Origin: Georgenia satyanarayanai
GTDB lineage: Bacteria; Actinomycetota; Actinomycetes; Actinomycetales; Actinomycetaceae
Assembly (NCBI RefSeq): GCF_023715365.1
Contig: NZ_JAMBNZ010000004.1
Coordinates: 186,001-250,000, forward strand
Length of the DNA: 64,000 nt
Direction of reading: 5' to 3'
The position numbers and the translations under genes were made by a program. Position 1 is the first letter of the stretch. Every line of letters begins with the position of its first letter. The notes beneath the pieces were generated by a model. The model was not told the DNA's origin. It saw only the letters and a list, made by a program, of their open reading frames with translations, and made no database searches. This document shows, piece by piece, positions 1 to 9,056 of the stretch.

Positions 1-1015
1 ACAGCGTCCGGCCGTCCCGGTACGTCAGCACGATCGTCGGCACGCTGGCGTGGTCGATGGTCTCCCAGGTGGTCCCGGGCAGGCACAGACCGGTGGCGAG
101 GACGATGTTGTTGTCGATGTAGTTCGCTCGGAACTCCGGGTCGTCCTCGGTGATGCACCGTGAGGCCCCGGGCCGTGCCGCGTCCACCAGCACCGTGGCA
201 CCGACCGAGCACTCGTCCGCCGACGGGGTGCGCTGCACGGCCGGCGCCGCGGTCCCGGCGATCCGCCGGACCGTCGTCCCCGCCGCGGCGTAGCGGTCCG
301 CGTAGAGGGGGCGCAGGTGCTCGGGGACGTCCGCCCACTCCTCCCCCAGACGGCTCCACAGCTCGAGGACCTCCCCGCCGTCCAGGCCCGCCTCGTCCGC
401 CCGCTCGATGTTGTGGAGGTAGGCGTCGACCTCCTTGAAGGGGTCCGACCTCGCCACCTGGAAGGACTCGGCGTGCCGGTACTCGTGGATGACCGCGGAG
501 TACAGCCAGGCCACGTTGACGAGCGCCGGTGGACCGATCCGCACGGTGGACGGCAGCGGGTGGAAGCCGCCGCCCCGGGCCGGCCTGGCCCACTGCCGGG
601 TGTGGCCCTCGTCGGTGAGCGTCGGGTCGAAGCGCATCCGGCGTCCCTCGATGAGCGAGAGGTCGACCTCCGCCCGGGCCGCCAGCACCCCCACGACAAG
701 GTCGATCGCCGCCTGGGCGCTGCTTGCGGACCCCGTGACGAGGTGCTGCTCGACCTGGGCGAGAACGTGCTCGGGCAGCCCGGGGACATCCTTGCCCACG
801 GGCGTCGGGCCCGTCTGGCGCTGGAGCACGGCGCCGACGGCACGGTTCCCGGCGAGGGTCTGCAGCTGGAGCAGCGCGGCGGACGAGGTCCGCGCGTCTC
901 TCGTCGGCGAGCCGGTCCGGGCGTCGCGGAACTGGGCAGCTCCTCGAGGGCGTGCGTCAGGTCGGCGCGCAGATGACTGCCTGACGCCGTCGGGCGCGCG
1001 CTGCTGCACCACCAC
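1..1015 (-). CDS. LQxLAGNRAV-motif protein with HEXXH site (3' end cut by window edge)
   Basis: The frame stays open from about 1120 down to base 1, so the C-terminus lies outside the window; about 338 residues are visible. There is no ATG. I chose GTG 1015 (GTG 1012 and 1009 follow directly) because GGAGGAGG ends 5 nt upstream. Residues 50-60 read LQLQ-TLAGNRAV, the motif that often precedes the eCIS-core (DUF4157) domain in actinobacterial proteins. Residues 177-181 read HEYRH, a zincin-type HEXXH, followed by KEVDAY, whose Glu195 could be the third metal ligand. A second LQRQ follows the first motif. The protein is rich in Arg, Asp and Ala before residue 45 and has no evident signal peptide. 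It lies 105 bp downstream of the SAP gene on the same strand. A protease-like effector is inference; the motifs themselves are visible. Confidence 0.6.
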   Translation of the reverse strand, partial: MVVQQRAPDGVRQSSARRPDARPRGAAQFRDARTGSPTRDARTSSAALLQLQTLAGNRAVGAVLQRQTGPTPVGKDVPGLPEHVLAQVEQHLVTGSASSAQAAIDLVVGVLAARAEVDLSLIEGRRMRFDPTLTDEGHTRQWARPARGGGFHPLPSTVRIGPPALVNVAWLYSAVIHEYRHAESFQVARSDPFKEVDAYLHNIERADEAGLDGGEVLELWSRLGEEWADVPEHLRPLYADRYAAAGTTVRRIAGTAAPAVQRTPSADECSVGATVLVDAARPGASRCITEDDPEFRANYIDNNIVLATGLCLPGTTWETIDHASVPTIVLTYRDGRTL

Positions 1016-1120
1016 ACCGACCTCCTCCGCCGGGTCCACCGTGAGCCTGCCCGGCGCGCCGTGCCAGACCGGCGAGGTCGTCGTGAGGGCAGCCTGCGCT
1101 GCCCCTTCGGCGGGACCGTC

Positions 1121-1687
1121 CTACGGCACGCCCGGCCCCGCCTCCCGGTCACGCGCGTCGACGGGCAGCGCCCGGTACCGCTGCCACGCCTCGAGGCACT
1201 GCGGCTGCGTGCCGCCCGGGTGCGCGGCGAACCACGCGCGCGTGAAGCCGTTGTACTCGAACTGCCGCCCGATCTTCCCGGTCTGCACCTCACGGGTCCG
1301 GTGCCAGTGCTCTACGGCCTCGGCGAGCGTGCGTCCCTCGCCTTGGGCGATGAACTCGCGCATGTGCTCGTCGAAGCGGAACGCGGGTCCTACCTCGGCC
1401 GTGAAGAAGTGGCGCAGCACCTGGCTGCACCGTTGCCCGTCGGGGATCACGGTCCGTGGCCCGACGGGCGCGGTCAGCTGGCGCGCCGCCGGCCTCCGGC
1501 GGGCGGGCGCGGGCACCGGCTCGCCGTCGAGGGCCGCGCTCAGGCGCTGCAGCAGCTCCTCCTTGCCGCCGCTGCGGGACAGGCCGAGCGCGCCGGCAAG
1601 GTCCTGAAGCTCGGCGCGCAGCCAGTACCAGCGGCGCAGCTCGGCGCCGCTGCGCACGGCCGTGAGCGCCGGTCTGGTCTCGTCCAC
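1121..1687 (-). CDS. SAP domain / DUF6434-like protein
   Basis: A 188-residue protein starting at GTG 1687, four bases after the purN stop, so probably cotranscribed and translationally coupled. Residues about 14-52 (ELRRWYWLRAELQDLAGALG then KEELLQRL) fit a SAP helix-extension-helix, a putative nucleic-acid-binding motif. The C-terminal two-thirds (HFFTAEVGPAFRFDEHMREF, then IGRQFEYNGFTRAWF) resembles the DUF6434 region that accompanies SAP domains in small bacterial proteins. No catalytic motif is visible. Function is unknown; DNA or RNA binding is inferred from the SAP fold only. Confidence 0.7.
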   Translation of the reverse strand: MDETRPALTAVRSGAELRRWYWLRAELQDLAGALGLSRSGGKEELLQRLSAALDGEPVPAPARRRPAARQLTAPVGPRTVIPDGQRCSQVLRHFFTAEVGPAFRFDEHMREFIAQGEGRTLAEAVEHWHRTREVQTGKIGRQFEYNGFTRAWFAAHPGGTQPQCLEAWQRYRALPVDARDREAGPGVP

Positions 1688-1691
1688 CGGC

Positions 1692-2300
1692 TCAGCCGTC
1701 GACGACGACGCGCCGGCCCTCGACCCGCCACGGGAGGCGGGCGAGGCGGCCCACCTGCTCGACGAGCTGGGCCCGCTCGGCCACCTTGATCCGCTCGGTG
1801 AGGGAGTCGACCGTGTCGTCGTCGTGGACGGGCACGGCGACCTGGGCGACGATCGCGCCGGTGTCCACGCCCTCGTCGACGACGAAGAGCGTGGCCCCGG
1901 CGATCTTCACGCCGTACTCGAGGGCGTCGCGCGGGCCGTTGATCCCGGCGAAGGCGGGCAGCAGGGAGTTGTGGGTGTTGAGGTAGCGCCCGCCGAAGCG
2001 CGCGAGGAAGTGGTGGCCGCACAGCTTGAGGAAGCCGGCGGAGACGACGAGGTCGGGCTCCGCGGCCGCGACGGCGGCGGTAAGGGCGCGGTCCCAGGAC
2101 TCACGGTCGGGGTGGTCGGCAAGGCGCTCGACGAAGGTCGGGATCCCGGCCTGCTCGGCGAGCGCGAGCCCGCCGGCGGAGGGCCGGTCGGCCCCCACGG
2201 CGACGACCTCGACGCCGTAGCCCCGGTCCCGGGCCGCGTCGAGGAGGGCGGCGAGGTTGGATCCCCCGCCGGAGATGAGGACGACGACTCGTGTGGGCAC
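1692..2300 (-). CDS. purN: Phosphoribosylglycinamide formyltransferase 1 (GART)
   Basis: Transfers the formyl group of 10-formyl-THF to GAR, the third step of de novo purine synthesis, in the cytoplasm. 202 residues, the normal length. It begins with the N-terminal loop VVLISGGGSNLAALL, carries the catalytic Asn and His in NTHNSLLPAF, and the catalytic Asp in VDEGVDTGAIVAQ. The residue after the catalytic His is Asn where most PurN proteins have Pro. GTG 2300 is preceded by TACCCT and a 6-nt gap with no Shine-Dalgarno, suggesting a leaderless mRNA. A small membrane-protein gene diverges from it and the SAP gene follows. purH is not in the window. Confidence 0.95.
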   Translation of the reverse strand: MPTRVVVLISGGGSNLAALLDAARDRGYGVEVVAVGADRPSAGGLALAEQAGIPTFVERLADHPDRESWDRALTAAVAAAEPDLVVSAGFLKLCGHHFLARFGGRYLNTHNSLLPAFAGINGPRDALEYGVKIAGATLFVVDEGVDTGAIVAQVAVPVHDDDTVDSLTERIKVAERAQLVEQVGRLARLPWRVEGRRVVVDG

Positions 2301-2338
2301 GTGCCGAGGGTAATGGGCCGGAATGGAACACTGGGCGC

Positions 2339-2752
2339 ATGTCCCGCGACCAGCCCGCTGCGCCCCTCAGCGACGAGGCGGTGCGTGCCGCGACGCGTCC
2401 GGTGCTCTGGTTCTCCGTCGTCCTGCTCGTCGGCCTGTGGCTGTCGGTGACCCGCCCGCCGTGGCCGCTGCCGCTCGTCCCGGGGCTGCTCGGGCTGCTC
2501 GCCCTCGTGCTCGGCGTCGTCGGGCTCGTGCGGCTGCGGCGCGCCCGGGTGGGCGGGGCGATGGTCGTACTCGTCGTCGTCGGCCTCGGCATCGCGGCCG
2601 CGATGGTGCTCCTCACCGGTCTGCAGGCCCTGCTCTGGCCGGTGTACGCAGACTTCTACGCCTGCCTGGACCGCGCCCTCACCCACCAGGCGGAGGCCGC
2701 CTGCCTCAGCGGTCTGGAGGACCGCGCCCAACGGATGCTCCTGCGGCCCTGA
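2339..2752 (+). CDS. Small integral membrane protein
   Basis: 137 residues from ATG 2339. Three hydrophobic segments are visible, at roughly residues 22-40 (VLWFSVVLLVGLWLSV), 45-65 (LPLVPGLLGLLALVLGVVGL) and 75-100 (GAMVVLVVVGLGIAAAMVLL), followed by a short tail with three Cys (YACLDRALTH, AACLSGLEDR). An upstream in-frame start would add 16 unlikely residues. AACACT lies 6 nt before the ATG, a weak leaderless-type -10. It is divergent from purN across 38 bp. I do not recognise a family with a known function. Confidence 0.65.
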   Translation: MSRDQPAAPLSDEAVRAATRPVLWFSVVLLVGLWLSVTRPPWPLPLVPGLLGLLALVLGVVGLVRLRRARVGGAMVVLVVVGLGIAAAMVLLTGLQALLWPVYADFYACLDRALTHQAEAACLSGLEDRAQRMLLRP

Positions 2753-2826
2753 CGCCCCTCGGGAAGCGGGATGGCCCGAACGCTCCTAGCGTGGACGGCG
2801 AACCCCAGACCCAAGGAGGCACACCC

Positions 2827-3375
2827 ATGGCCCAGCTGACGAACAAGACCGTCGCGTTCCTCTCGACCAACGGCTTCGAGGACTCCGAGCTCACCGTGCC
2901 CTGGGAGGCCGTGACGTCCCAGGGCGCCGAGGCCGTCCTCGTCTCCCCGGAGTCGGGCACGATCACCGGCAAGAACGGTCACGAGCAGCAGGTGGACCTC
3001 ACGACCGCCGAGGCCACCCCCGACCGCTTCCACGCCCTCGTCCTGCCCGGCGGCGTCGTCAACGGGGACAAGCTCCGCATGGACGAGGCTGCCGTCGCGT
3101 TCGTCCGGGAGATCTTCAACCAGCACAAGCCCGTGGGTGTCATCTGCCACGGCGGCTGGATCCTCACCGACGCCGAGGTCCTCGAGGGTCGCACGCTCAC
3201 GTCCTACCCCAGCCTCAGGACGGACCTCAGGAACGCCGGGGCCACCTGGGTGGACGAGGAGGTCGTCGTCGACGCCGGGCTCGTCTCGAGCCGCACGCCG
3301 GACGACCTCCCGGCCTTTTGCGACAAGCTCGTCGAGGAGATCGGCGAGGGCGAGCACGAGGGCCAGACGGCCTGA
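2827..3375 (+). CDS. DJ-1/PfpI (type 1 glutamine amidotransferase-like) stress protein
   Basis: 182 residues, the size of the PfpI/YhbO/GSP18 subfamily, whose members act as general-stress proteins and have been linked to repair of glycated proteins. Landmarks are NGFEDSELTVPWEA (Glu of the elbow), LPGGVVNGDKL and the nucleophile elbow VICHGGWIL, with Cys and the adjacent His. The ATG at 2827 has an excellent AAGGAGG 7 bp upstream. TAGCGT at about 2789 is a plausible -10, giving a leader of about 26 nt. It is monocistronic and convergent with the DUF6350 gene. Confidence 0.85.
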   Translation: MAQLTNKTVAFLSTNGFEDSELTVPWEAVTSQGAEAVLVSPESGTITGKNGHEQQVDLTTAEATPDRFHALVLPGGVVNGDKLRMDEAAVAFVREIFNQHKPVGVICHGGWILTDAEVLEGRTLTSYPSLRTDLRNAGATWVDEEVVVDAGLVSSRTPDDLPAFCDKLVEEIGEGEHEGQTA

Positions 3376-3376
3376 C

Positions 3377-4660
3377 CTACTCGGGAGAGTCGGACGGCGG
3401 CGTGGGCGCGGAGCCTGCGCCGCCGTCGTCGTTCCTGCGGCTCACCCGCGCCCGGACGGCACGGCTGCCGCGCCCGACGGCGGCGTGGACCTGCGGGTGC
3501 AGGGCGAGGAGGACGACGACGGCGCCCGCGGCGGTCTGCCAGGCGAGGGCACCGGCGAGCGCGGGGGCGGGGACGCCGACGGTCGCGAGCCGGCCCGGCC
3601 CGATGCTGCCGGAGGCGGCCACGGCGAGGAGCGCACCGAGGACGGCGAGGGTCGCGGCCGCGACGACGCCGCTGAGCGCCGCCTGCCACCAGCGCTCCTG
3701 GAAGCGGCTGCGGTGCAGCCACGCCCCGACGGCGGCGCCGACGAGGACGGGGACGAGGACGACGAGACCGAGCCCCGGCGCCCCCGGCTCGGGCAGGATC
3801 CCGAGCACGGGGAAGGCCGGCAGCGGGGCCGCGACGACCTCGCTCGGGGAGAAGAGCGTCCCCTGCCCGACGGCGAAGCCGGGTCCGCACAGCCAGGCGA
3901 GGGCCCACACCACCATGGTCGGCAGGTAGGCGAGCTGGCCGAGGAGCAGGACGACGGTGCCGAGGCGGCCCGGCGCGAGCGCCTCGTGGAGCTCGAGGAC
4001 GGTGACGATCCCGCTGACGAGCCCGACGGCGAGGACGAGGACGGCGAGGGCGAGGAGGCCGGCGACGGCCAGCCAGGCGCCCCGGACGCCGGCGCGCGCC
4101 CAGTCCGGTACGGCCTCGCGCAGACGCAGCCACCACGCGGGCCGCGGCGTGCGCGCGCGCCACAGCGCGAGGAACAGCGCGCCGCCGCCGATGACGAGGG
4201 CCACGAGCGCGACCGCCGGCCGTGCGGCCGGCCCGGGGACGACGGCGGACAGCCCGAGGACGCTGAGGACGAAACCGCCGAGCGCGAAGGCCGCGGTGGC
4301 CGGCCGGCGCAGCCGCGCCCGCCGGGCGCCGCCGTAGACGAGGGCGGCGCTGACGAGGCTCGTGCCGAGCGGGGCGAGGGAGACGGCGCCCGCCTCACCG
4401 ACGTCGACCGCGGCGCCGTGGCCGAGCAGCCACACGCCGGTGCCGATGGCCGCCGCGTCGGTCCAGGTGGCCTCGCCGAGCAGGGGTGCGGCGGCGGTGG
4501 CGACGTAGGTCGCGACGGTCGGCACGACGACGAGCAGCCAGCTGATGATCGCGGCCTCGATGCCCGCCAGGGTGGCACGCAGCCAGGCCTCGGGGAGCCG
4601 GGGCGCGCGGCGGGCGGGGCCGCTCACCTGGGGGTGGACCGTCGTCGTCATCTGCCCCAT
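3377..4660 (-). CDS. DUF6350 family polytopic membrane protein
   Basis: 427 residues with about nine to ten hydrophobic segments from AAIISWLLVVVPTVATYV to AAGAVVVLLALHPQVHAAV, and a short charged C-terminal tail. It matches the DUF6350 actinobacterial membrane family, commonly found near purN/purH and sucCD, as here. No catalytic or transport motif is visible and function is unknown. Start: ATG 4660 gives MGQMTTTVH; ATG 4651 is the alternative, and neither has a clear Shine-Dalgarno. It lies downstream of the sucCD terminator on the same strand. Confidence 0.75.
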   Translation of the reverse strand: MGQMTTTVHPQVSGPARRAPRLPEAWLRATLAGIEAAIISWLLVVVPTVATYVATAAAPLLGEATWTDAAAIGTGVWLLGHGAAVDVGEAGAVSLAPLGTSLVSAALVYGGARRARLRRPATAAFALGGFVLSVLGLSAVVPGPAARPAVALVALVIGGGALFLALWRARTPRPAWWLRLREAVPDWARAGVRGAWLAVAGLLALAVLVLAVGLVSGIVTVLELHEALAPGRLGTVVLLLGQLAYLPTMVVWALAWLCGPGFAVGQGTLFSPSEVVAAPLPAFPVLGILPEPGAPGLGLVVLVPVLVGAAVGAWLHRSRFQERWWQAALSGVVAAATLAVLGALLAVAASGSIGPGRLATVGVPAPALAGALAWQTAAGAVVVLLALHPQVHAAVGRGSRAVRARVSRRNDDGGAGSAPTPPSDSPE

Positions 4661-4759
4661 CGTCGGTGACCGGGCGGCGCGGGCGCGCGAAGGCGGCGGC
4701 GTGTCGTGGCGATGTGTCCGATCCGTTGCCTCACGCCGTCGTCGGGGTGCCGGGACGCG

Positions 4760-4795
4760 CGACGGCCCGCCGCGCGGGGGCGCGGCGGGCCGTCG
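4760..4795 (-). terminator. Rho-independent-type terminator of sucCD
   Basis: Perfect 15-bp GC stem: CGACGGCCCGCCGCG at 4760-4774 pairs with 4781-4795 around a 6-nt loop. It starts 15 bp beyond the sucD stop. There is no T-run, as is common for terminators in very GC-rich actinobacteria. Confidence 0.8.
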
Positions 4796-4809
4796 GTGGT
4801 GCGGTGGGC

Positions 4810-5730
4810 TCAGCCCTGAAGGAGCTCCCGGGCCAGGCGCGCGGTCTCGCTCGGCGTCTTGCCGACCTTGACGCCGGCGGCCTCGAGGGCCTCCTTCTTC
4901 GCCTCGGCCGTGCCGGAGGAGCCGGAGACGATGGCGCCGGCGTGGCCCATCGTCTTGCCCTCGGGAGCGGTGAAGCCCGCGACGTACCCGACGACGGGCT
5001 TGGTGACGTTCTCCTTGATGAACGCCGCGGCCCGCTCCTCGGCGTCGCCGCCGATCTCGCCGATCATGACGATGAGCTCGGTGTCGGGGTCCGCCTCGAA
5101 GGCCGCGAGGGCGTCGATGTGCGTGGTCCCGATGACCGGGTCCCCACCGATGCCGATGGCGGTGGTGAAGCCGATGTCCCGCAGCTCGAACATCATCTGG
5201 TAGGTCAGCGTGCCGGACTTGGACACGAGGCCGATGCGGCCCGGGCCGGTGATGTCGGCCGGCGTGATGCCGACGTTGGACTTCCCGGGGCTGATGATGC
5301 CGGGACAGTTGGGGCCGATGAGCCGCACGCCCTTGCTCTCGGCGTAGGTGAAGAACTCGGCGGTGTCGGCCACCGGGACGCCCTCGGTGATGATGACGAC
5401 GAGCGGCATGCCGGCGTCGACGGCCTCGATGACGGCGGCCTTGGTGAAGGCCGGCGGGACGAAGACGACCGACACGTCCGCGCCGGTGGCCTCCATCGCC
5501 TCGGTGACGGTGCCGTAGACCGGCACGGAGACCGTGCCGGCGGTCCGCTCCTCGGCACCGGGGCCGATGGGGGTGACGTCGAAGTCGACGCTCGTGCCGG
5601 CCTTGCGCGGGTTGACGCCACCGACGACCTGGGTGCCCGAGCCGAGCATCCGGCGGGTGTGCTTCTGGCCCTCGGCACCGGTCATGCCCTGGACGATGAC
5701 GCGCGAGTTCGCGTCGAGGAAGATCGACAT
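4810..5730 (-). CDS. sucD: Succinate-CoA ligase, alpha subunit
   Basis: Alpha subunit of succinyl-CoA synthetase (TCA cycle; succinyl-CoA to succinate with ATP or GTP formation). 306 residues from ATG 5730, the family norm. It shows the CoA-binding Rossmann N-terminus ([19 protein letters not shown]), [17 protein letters not shown], and [18 protein letters not shown] with the phospho-histidine (His of GHAGA). The in-frame extension upstream overlaps sucC and is not supported. It follows sucC after 16 bp and ends before a strong hairpin. Confidence 0.97.
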   Translation of the reverse strand: MSIFLDANSRVIVQGMTGAEGQKHTRRMLGSGTQVVGGVNPRKAGTSVDFDVTPIGPGAEERTAGTVSVPVYGTVTEAMEATGADVSVVFVPPAFTKAAVIEAVDAGMPLVVIITEGVPVADTAEFFTYAESKGVRLIGPNCPGIISPGKSNVGITPADITGPGRIGLVSKSGTLTYQMMFELRDIGFTTAIGIGGDPVIGTTHIDALAAFEADPDTELIVMIGEIGGDAEERAAAFIKENVTKPVVGYVAGFTAPEGKTMGHAGAIVSGSSGTAEAKKEALEAAGVKVGKTPSETARLARELLQG

Positions 5731-5746
5731 GCTGTTGTCCCGTCCC

Positions 5747-6907
5747 TTACTTCGCGAGCTCGGCGGCCTTGGCCGCGGCGTCGTCCATCGTGTCCACCAT
5801 GGTGACCAGCGGGTGGTTGGCCTCGTCGAGGATGCGACGTCCCTCGACCACGTTGTTGCCGTCCAGGCGGACGACGAGCGGCTTGGTGGCGGAGTCGCCG
5901 AGGATCTCCAGCGCCTGGACGATGCCGCTGGCGACCTGGTCGCACGCGGTGATGCCGCCGAAGACGTTGACGAAGACGCTCTTGACCTGCTCGTCACCGA
6001 GGATGACGTCCAGCCCGTTGGCCATGACCTCGGCGTTCGCGCCGCCACCGATGTCGAGGAAGTTCGCCGGGCCGACGCCGTACTGCTCGCCCGCGTAGGC
6101 GACGACGTCGAGGGTGCTCATGACGAGGCCCGCGCCGTTGCCGATGATGCCGACCTCGCCGTCCAGCTTGACGTAGTTGAGGCCCAGCTCCTTGGCCTTG
6201 GCCTCGAGCGGGTCGGCGGCGTCCTTGTCCTCGAGCTCGGCGTGCTCGGGGTGCCGGAAGGCGGCGTTCTCGTCGATCGTCACCTTGCCGTCCAGCGCGA
6301 TGATCGCGCCGTCCTCGGTGCGCACGAGCGGGTTGACCTCGACGAGCGTCGCGTCCTCGCTCGCGTAGACCGTCCACAGCTTCTGGATGACGTCCGCGAC
6401 GGCGTCGGCCACGTCGGCGGCGAAGCCGGCGGTCTGCACGATCTCCCTGGCCTTGGCCTCGTCGATGCCGACGACCGGGTCGACGGCCACGCGGGCCAGC
6501 GCCTCGGGGCGCTCGACGGCCAGCTGCTCGATCTCCATGCCGCCCTCGACGCTGGCCATGGCCAGGTAGCGGCGCTCGGCGCGGTCCAGGAGCACCGAGA
6601 AGTAGAACTCCTCGGCGATCTTCGCGCCCTCGGCGATCATCACGCGGTGGACGGTGTGGCCCTTGATGTCCATGCCGAGGATCTCGGCTGCACGCGCCTC
6701 GGCCTCCTCCGGGCTGTGGGCGAGCTTGACGCCGCCCGCCTTGCCCCGGCCGCCGGTCTTGACCTGCGCCTTGACGACGACGGTCCCCCCGCCCAGCTTC
6801 TCGGACGCGGCACGCGCCTGCGCCGGCGTGGTCGCCACGATCCCGCCCAGGACGGGTACCCCGTGCTTCTCGAACACGTCCCGTGCCTGGTACTCGAAAA
6901 GGTCCAC
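5747..6907 (-). CDS. sucC: Succinate-CoA ligase, ADP-forming beta subunit
   Basis: Beta subunit of succinyl-CoA synthetase, with an ATP-grasp nucleotide-binding domain. 386 residues from GTG 6907, which gives the standard N-terminus [19 protein letters not shown] and has AGAGGA 8 nt upstream; the longer in-frame start would add 20 atypical residues. Visible motifs are [18 protein letters not shown] (nucleotide binding), [12 protein letters not shown], and [15 protein letters not shown] with FLDIGGGA in the ligase domain. It is first in the sucCD operon; a palindrome and a -10 candidate lie upstream. Confidence 0.96.
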   Translation of the reverse strand: MDLFEYQARDVFEKHGVPVLGGIVATTPAQARAASEKLGGGTVVVKAQVKTGGRGKAGGVKLAHSPEEAEARAAEILGMDIKGHTVHRVMIAEGAKIAEEFYFSVLLDRAERRYLAMASVEGGMEIEQLAVERPEALARVAVDPVVGIDEAKAREIVQTAGFAADVADAVADVIQKLWTVYASEDATLVEVNPLVRTEDGAIIALDGKVTIDENAAFRHPEHAELEDKDAADPLEAKAKELGLNYVKLDGEVGIIGNGAGLVMSTLDVVAYAGEQYGVGPANFLDIGGGANAEVMANGLDVILGDEQVKSVFVNVFGGITACDQVASGIVQALEILGDSATKPLVVRLDGNNVVEGRRILDEANHPLVTMVDTMDDAAAKAAELAK

Positions 6908-6937
6908 CAGGTCAGTCCTCTCATCGACGTTCTCGGA

Positions 6938-6971
6938 ATGCCTCGACATCGAGACATCTCCGTCCACTGTA
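6938..6971 (-). promoter_or_regulatory. sucCD promoter with palindromic operator candidate
   Basis: The 20-bp near-palindrome ATGCCTCGACATCGAGACAT (6938-6957) lies just downstream, in the direction of transcription, of TACAGT (6966-6971), a good -10 box. The dyad would cover roughly +2 to +21, a typical repressor position. No convincing -35 is visible. The regulator is unknown. The sequence is direct observation; the role is inference. Confidence 0.5.
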
Positions 6972-7078
6972 CCCGGCGTCGCGGTGGGAGGCGCACCGGG
7001 CGCAGCTCCGCCGGGGCTCCGGTCCCGACGGCACGGAGGCGTGCCCCCGGCCCGGGGCCAGGGCGCGTCCGGTCGTTC

Positions 7079-8038
<960 letters not shown>

Positions 8039-8070
8039 GGAGTCCTCTCGGGTGGTGGGTGCGGGGCGGG

Positions 8071-8676
8071 TCAGGCGCGGCGGAGCACCGCGACGAGGAA
8101 GTCGGAGTCCTCGGCGGCCGGGCGCAGGTCCCAGGTGGACAGCAGGTGGTCGGCCACCAGCCCGGCGGCGACGGCGTCGCCGAGGAAGTCGTCGAAGTCG
8201 TAGCCGCGGCCGGCGCCGAAGCCGATGACAGCGCGCCCGTCGTGGGCCAGGTGGCGGGCCATCCGGCGCAGCACCTCGCGCCGGGTGCTCGTCGCGAGGA
8301 AGGTCATGACGTTGCCGGCGCAGAGGATCGCGTCGAAGGGCTCGGCGATGCCCCGCGCGGGCAGGTCGAGCTCGGCGAGGTCCTCCACCACCCACGTCGC
8401 GTCCGGGAAGTCCTCCTGCGCCGCGGCGATGAGGACCGGGTCGACGTCGACGCCGACGACGGTGTGTCCGAGCCCGGCGAGGTAGCCGCCGTGACGTCCC
8501 GGGCCGCAGCCGGCGTCCAGGACCCGTGCCCCGCGCGGCACCATCGCGTCGATGAGCCGCGCCTCGCCGACGACGTCCGCCCCGGACTCCGCCATCGTCC
8601 GGAAGCGCTCGACGTACCAGTGCGAGTGCTGCGGGTTGGCCTGGGTCATCTGGACCCACTTGCTCTGCTCGCTCAT
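8071..8676 (-). CDS. Class I SAM-dependent methyltransferase
   Basis: 201 residues from ATG 8676; a purine-rich GGGGGAGAGGATGGGGG precedes it. Motif I is RVLDAGCGPGRHGGYLAGLG, the acidic end of strand 2 is VVGVDVDP, and a motif II-like segment is FDAILCAGNVMTFLA. Domain family Methyltransf_25/11 (small-molecule type). The substrate is unknown. It is probably cotranscribed with the aldo/keto reductase 32 bp downstream. A long inverted repeat lies just upstream, separating it from the tag-side genes. Confidence 0.8.
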   Translation of the reverse strand: MSEQSKWVQMTQANPQHSHWYVERFRTMAESGADVVGEARLIDAMVPRGARVLDAGCGPGRHGGYLAGLGHTVVGVDVDPVLIAAAQEDFPDATWVVEDLAELDLPARGIAEPFDAILCAGNVMTFLATSTRREVLRRMARHLAHDGRAVIGFGAGRGYDFDDFLGDAVAAGLVADHLLSTWDLRPAAEDSDFLVAVLRRA

Positions 8677-8702
8677 GCCCCCATCCTCTCCCCCGACCAA
8701 GG

Positions 8703-8797
8703 ATGTGCCACAAAGCGGCGCCCACGGGCTGCCGCGGGCCTCGGCACCGGCGTGTCGCCCGGCGTGCCGACACGCAGCCGGCGCCTTTGTGGCACAT
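8703..8797. repeat. Long inverted repeat, terminator-like
   Basis: ATGTGCCACAAAG at 8703-8715 pairs perfectly with 8785-8797, and GCGCC continues both arms after a 2-nt bulge. The loop of about 57 nt contains a nested CGTGTC/GACACG pair. It lies beyond the stop of the 43-residue ORF and upstream of the methyltransferase, fitting a terminator of the tag-side transcript. It is one of several similar 3'-end repeats in the window. Confidence 0.6.
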
Positions 8798-8851
8798 GCC
8801 CGCCGGTCCGGGCCGGCGCCGCGCACCAGGCCGGGCCGGGCACCGTCCCGG

Positions 8852-8983
8852 CTAGTCCAGACGGTGCTCGACGAGCTCCTCGACGTCCTCCCCGGCCCGC
8901 TCGAGGCTCGAGGTCTCGTTCTCGCGCTCGGCGGCGTCCGCCTCCGGCACGTCGCGCGTCGTCTCCGGCGTCTTTCGTCCCAC
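8852..8983 (-). CDS. Small acidic protein, 43 residues
   Basis: GTG 8983 with GGAGAG 4-5 nt upstream opens a 43-codon frame ending at TAG. The product (N-terminus VGRKTPETTRDVPEADAAER) is strongly charged, rich in Glu, Asp and Arg, hydrophilic throughout, and probably a single helix near its C-terminus (SSLERAGEDVEELVEHRLD). It lies 73 bp downstream of the tag gene and is followed by a long inverted repeat. No family is recognised. The good ribosome-binding site and amphipathic C-terminus support it. Confidence 0.5.
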   Translation of the reverse strand: MGRKTPETTRDVPEADAAERENETSSLERAGEDVEELVEHRLD

Positions 8984-9056
8984 GGTTCTCTCCTCGGTCC
9001 GGCTGCTCGACCCGACGTTAGGACCGCGGCTCCGGCCCTGCATCCCGGAAGCCGCC

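Noticed and set aside
3137-4669. Plus-strand frame opposite the DUF6350 gene
   Set aside because: Asp/Gly/Arg-rich shadow; the minus frame has regular membrane helices.
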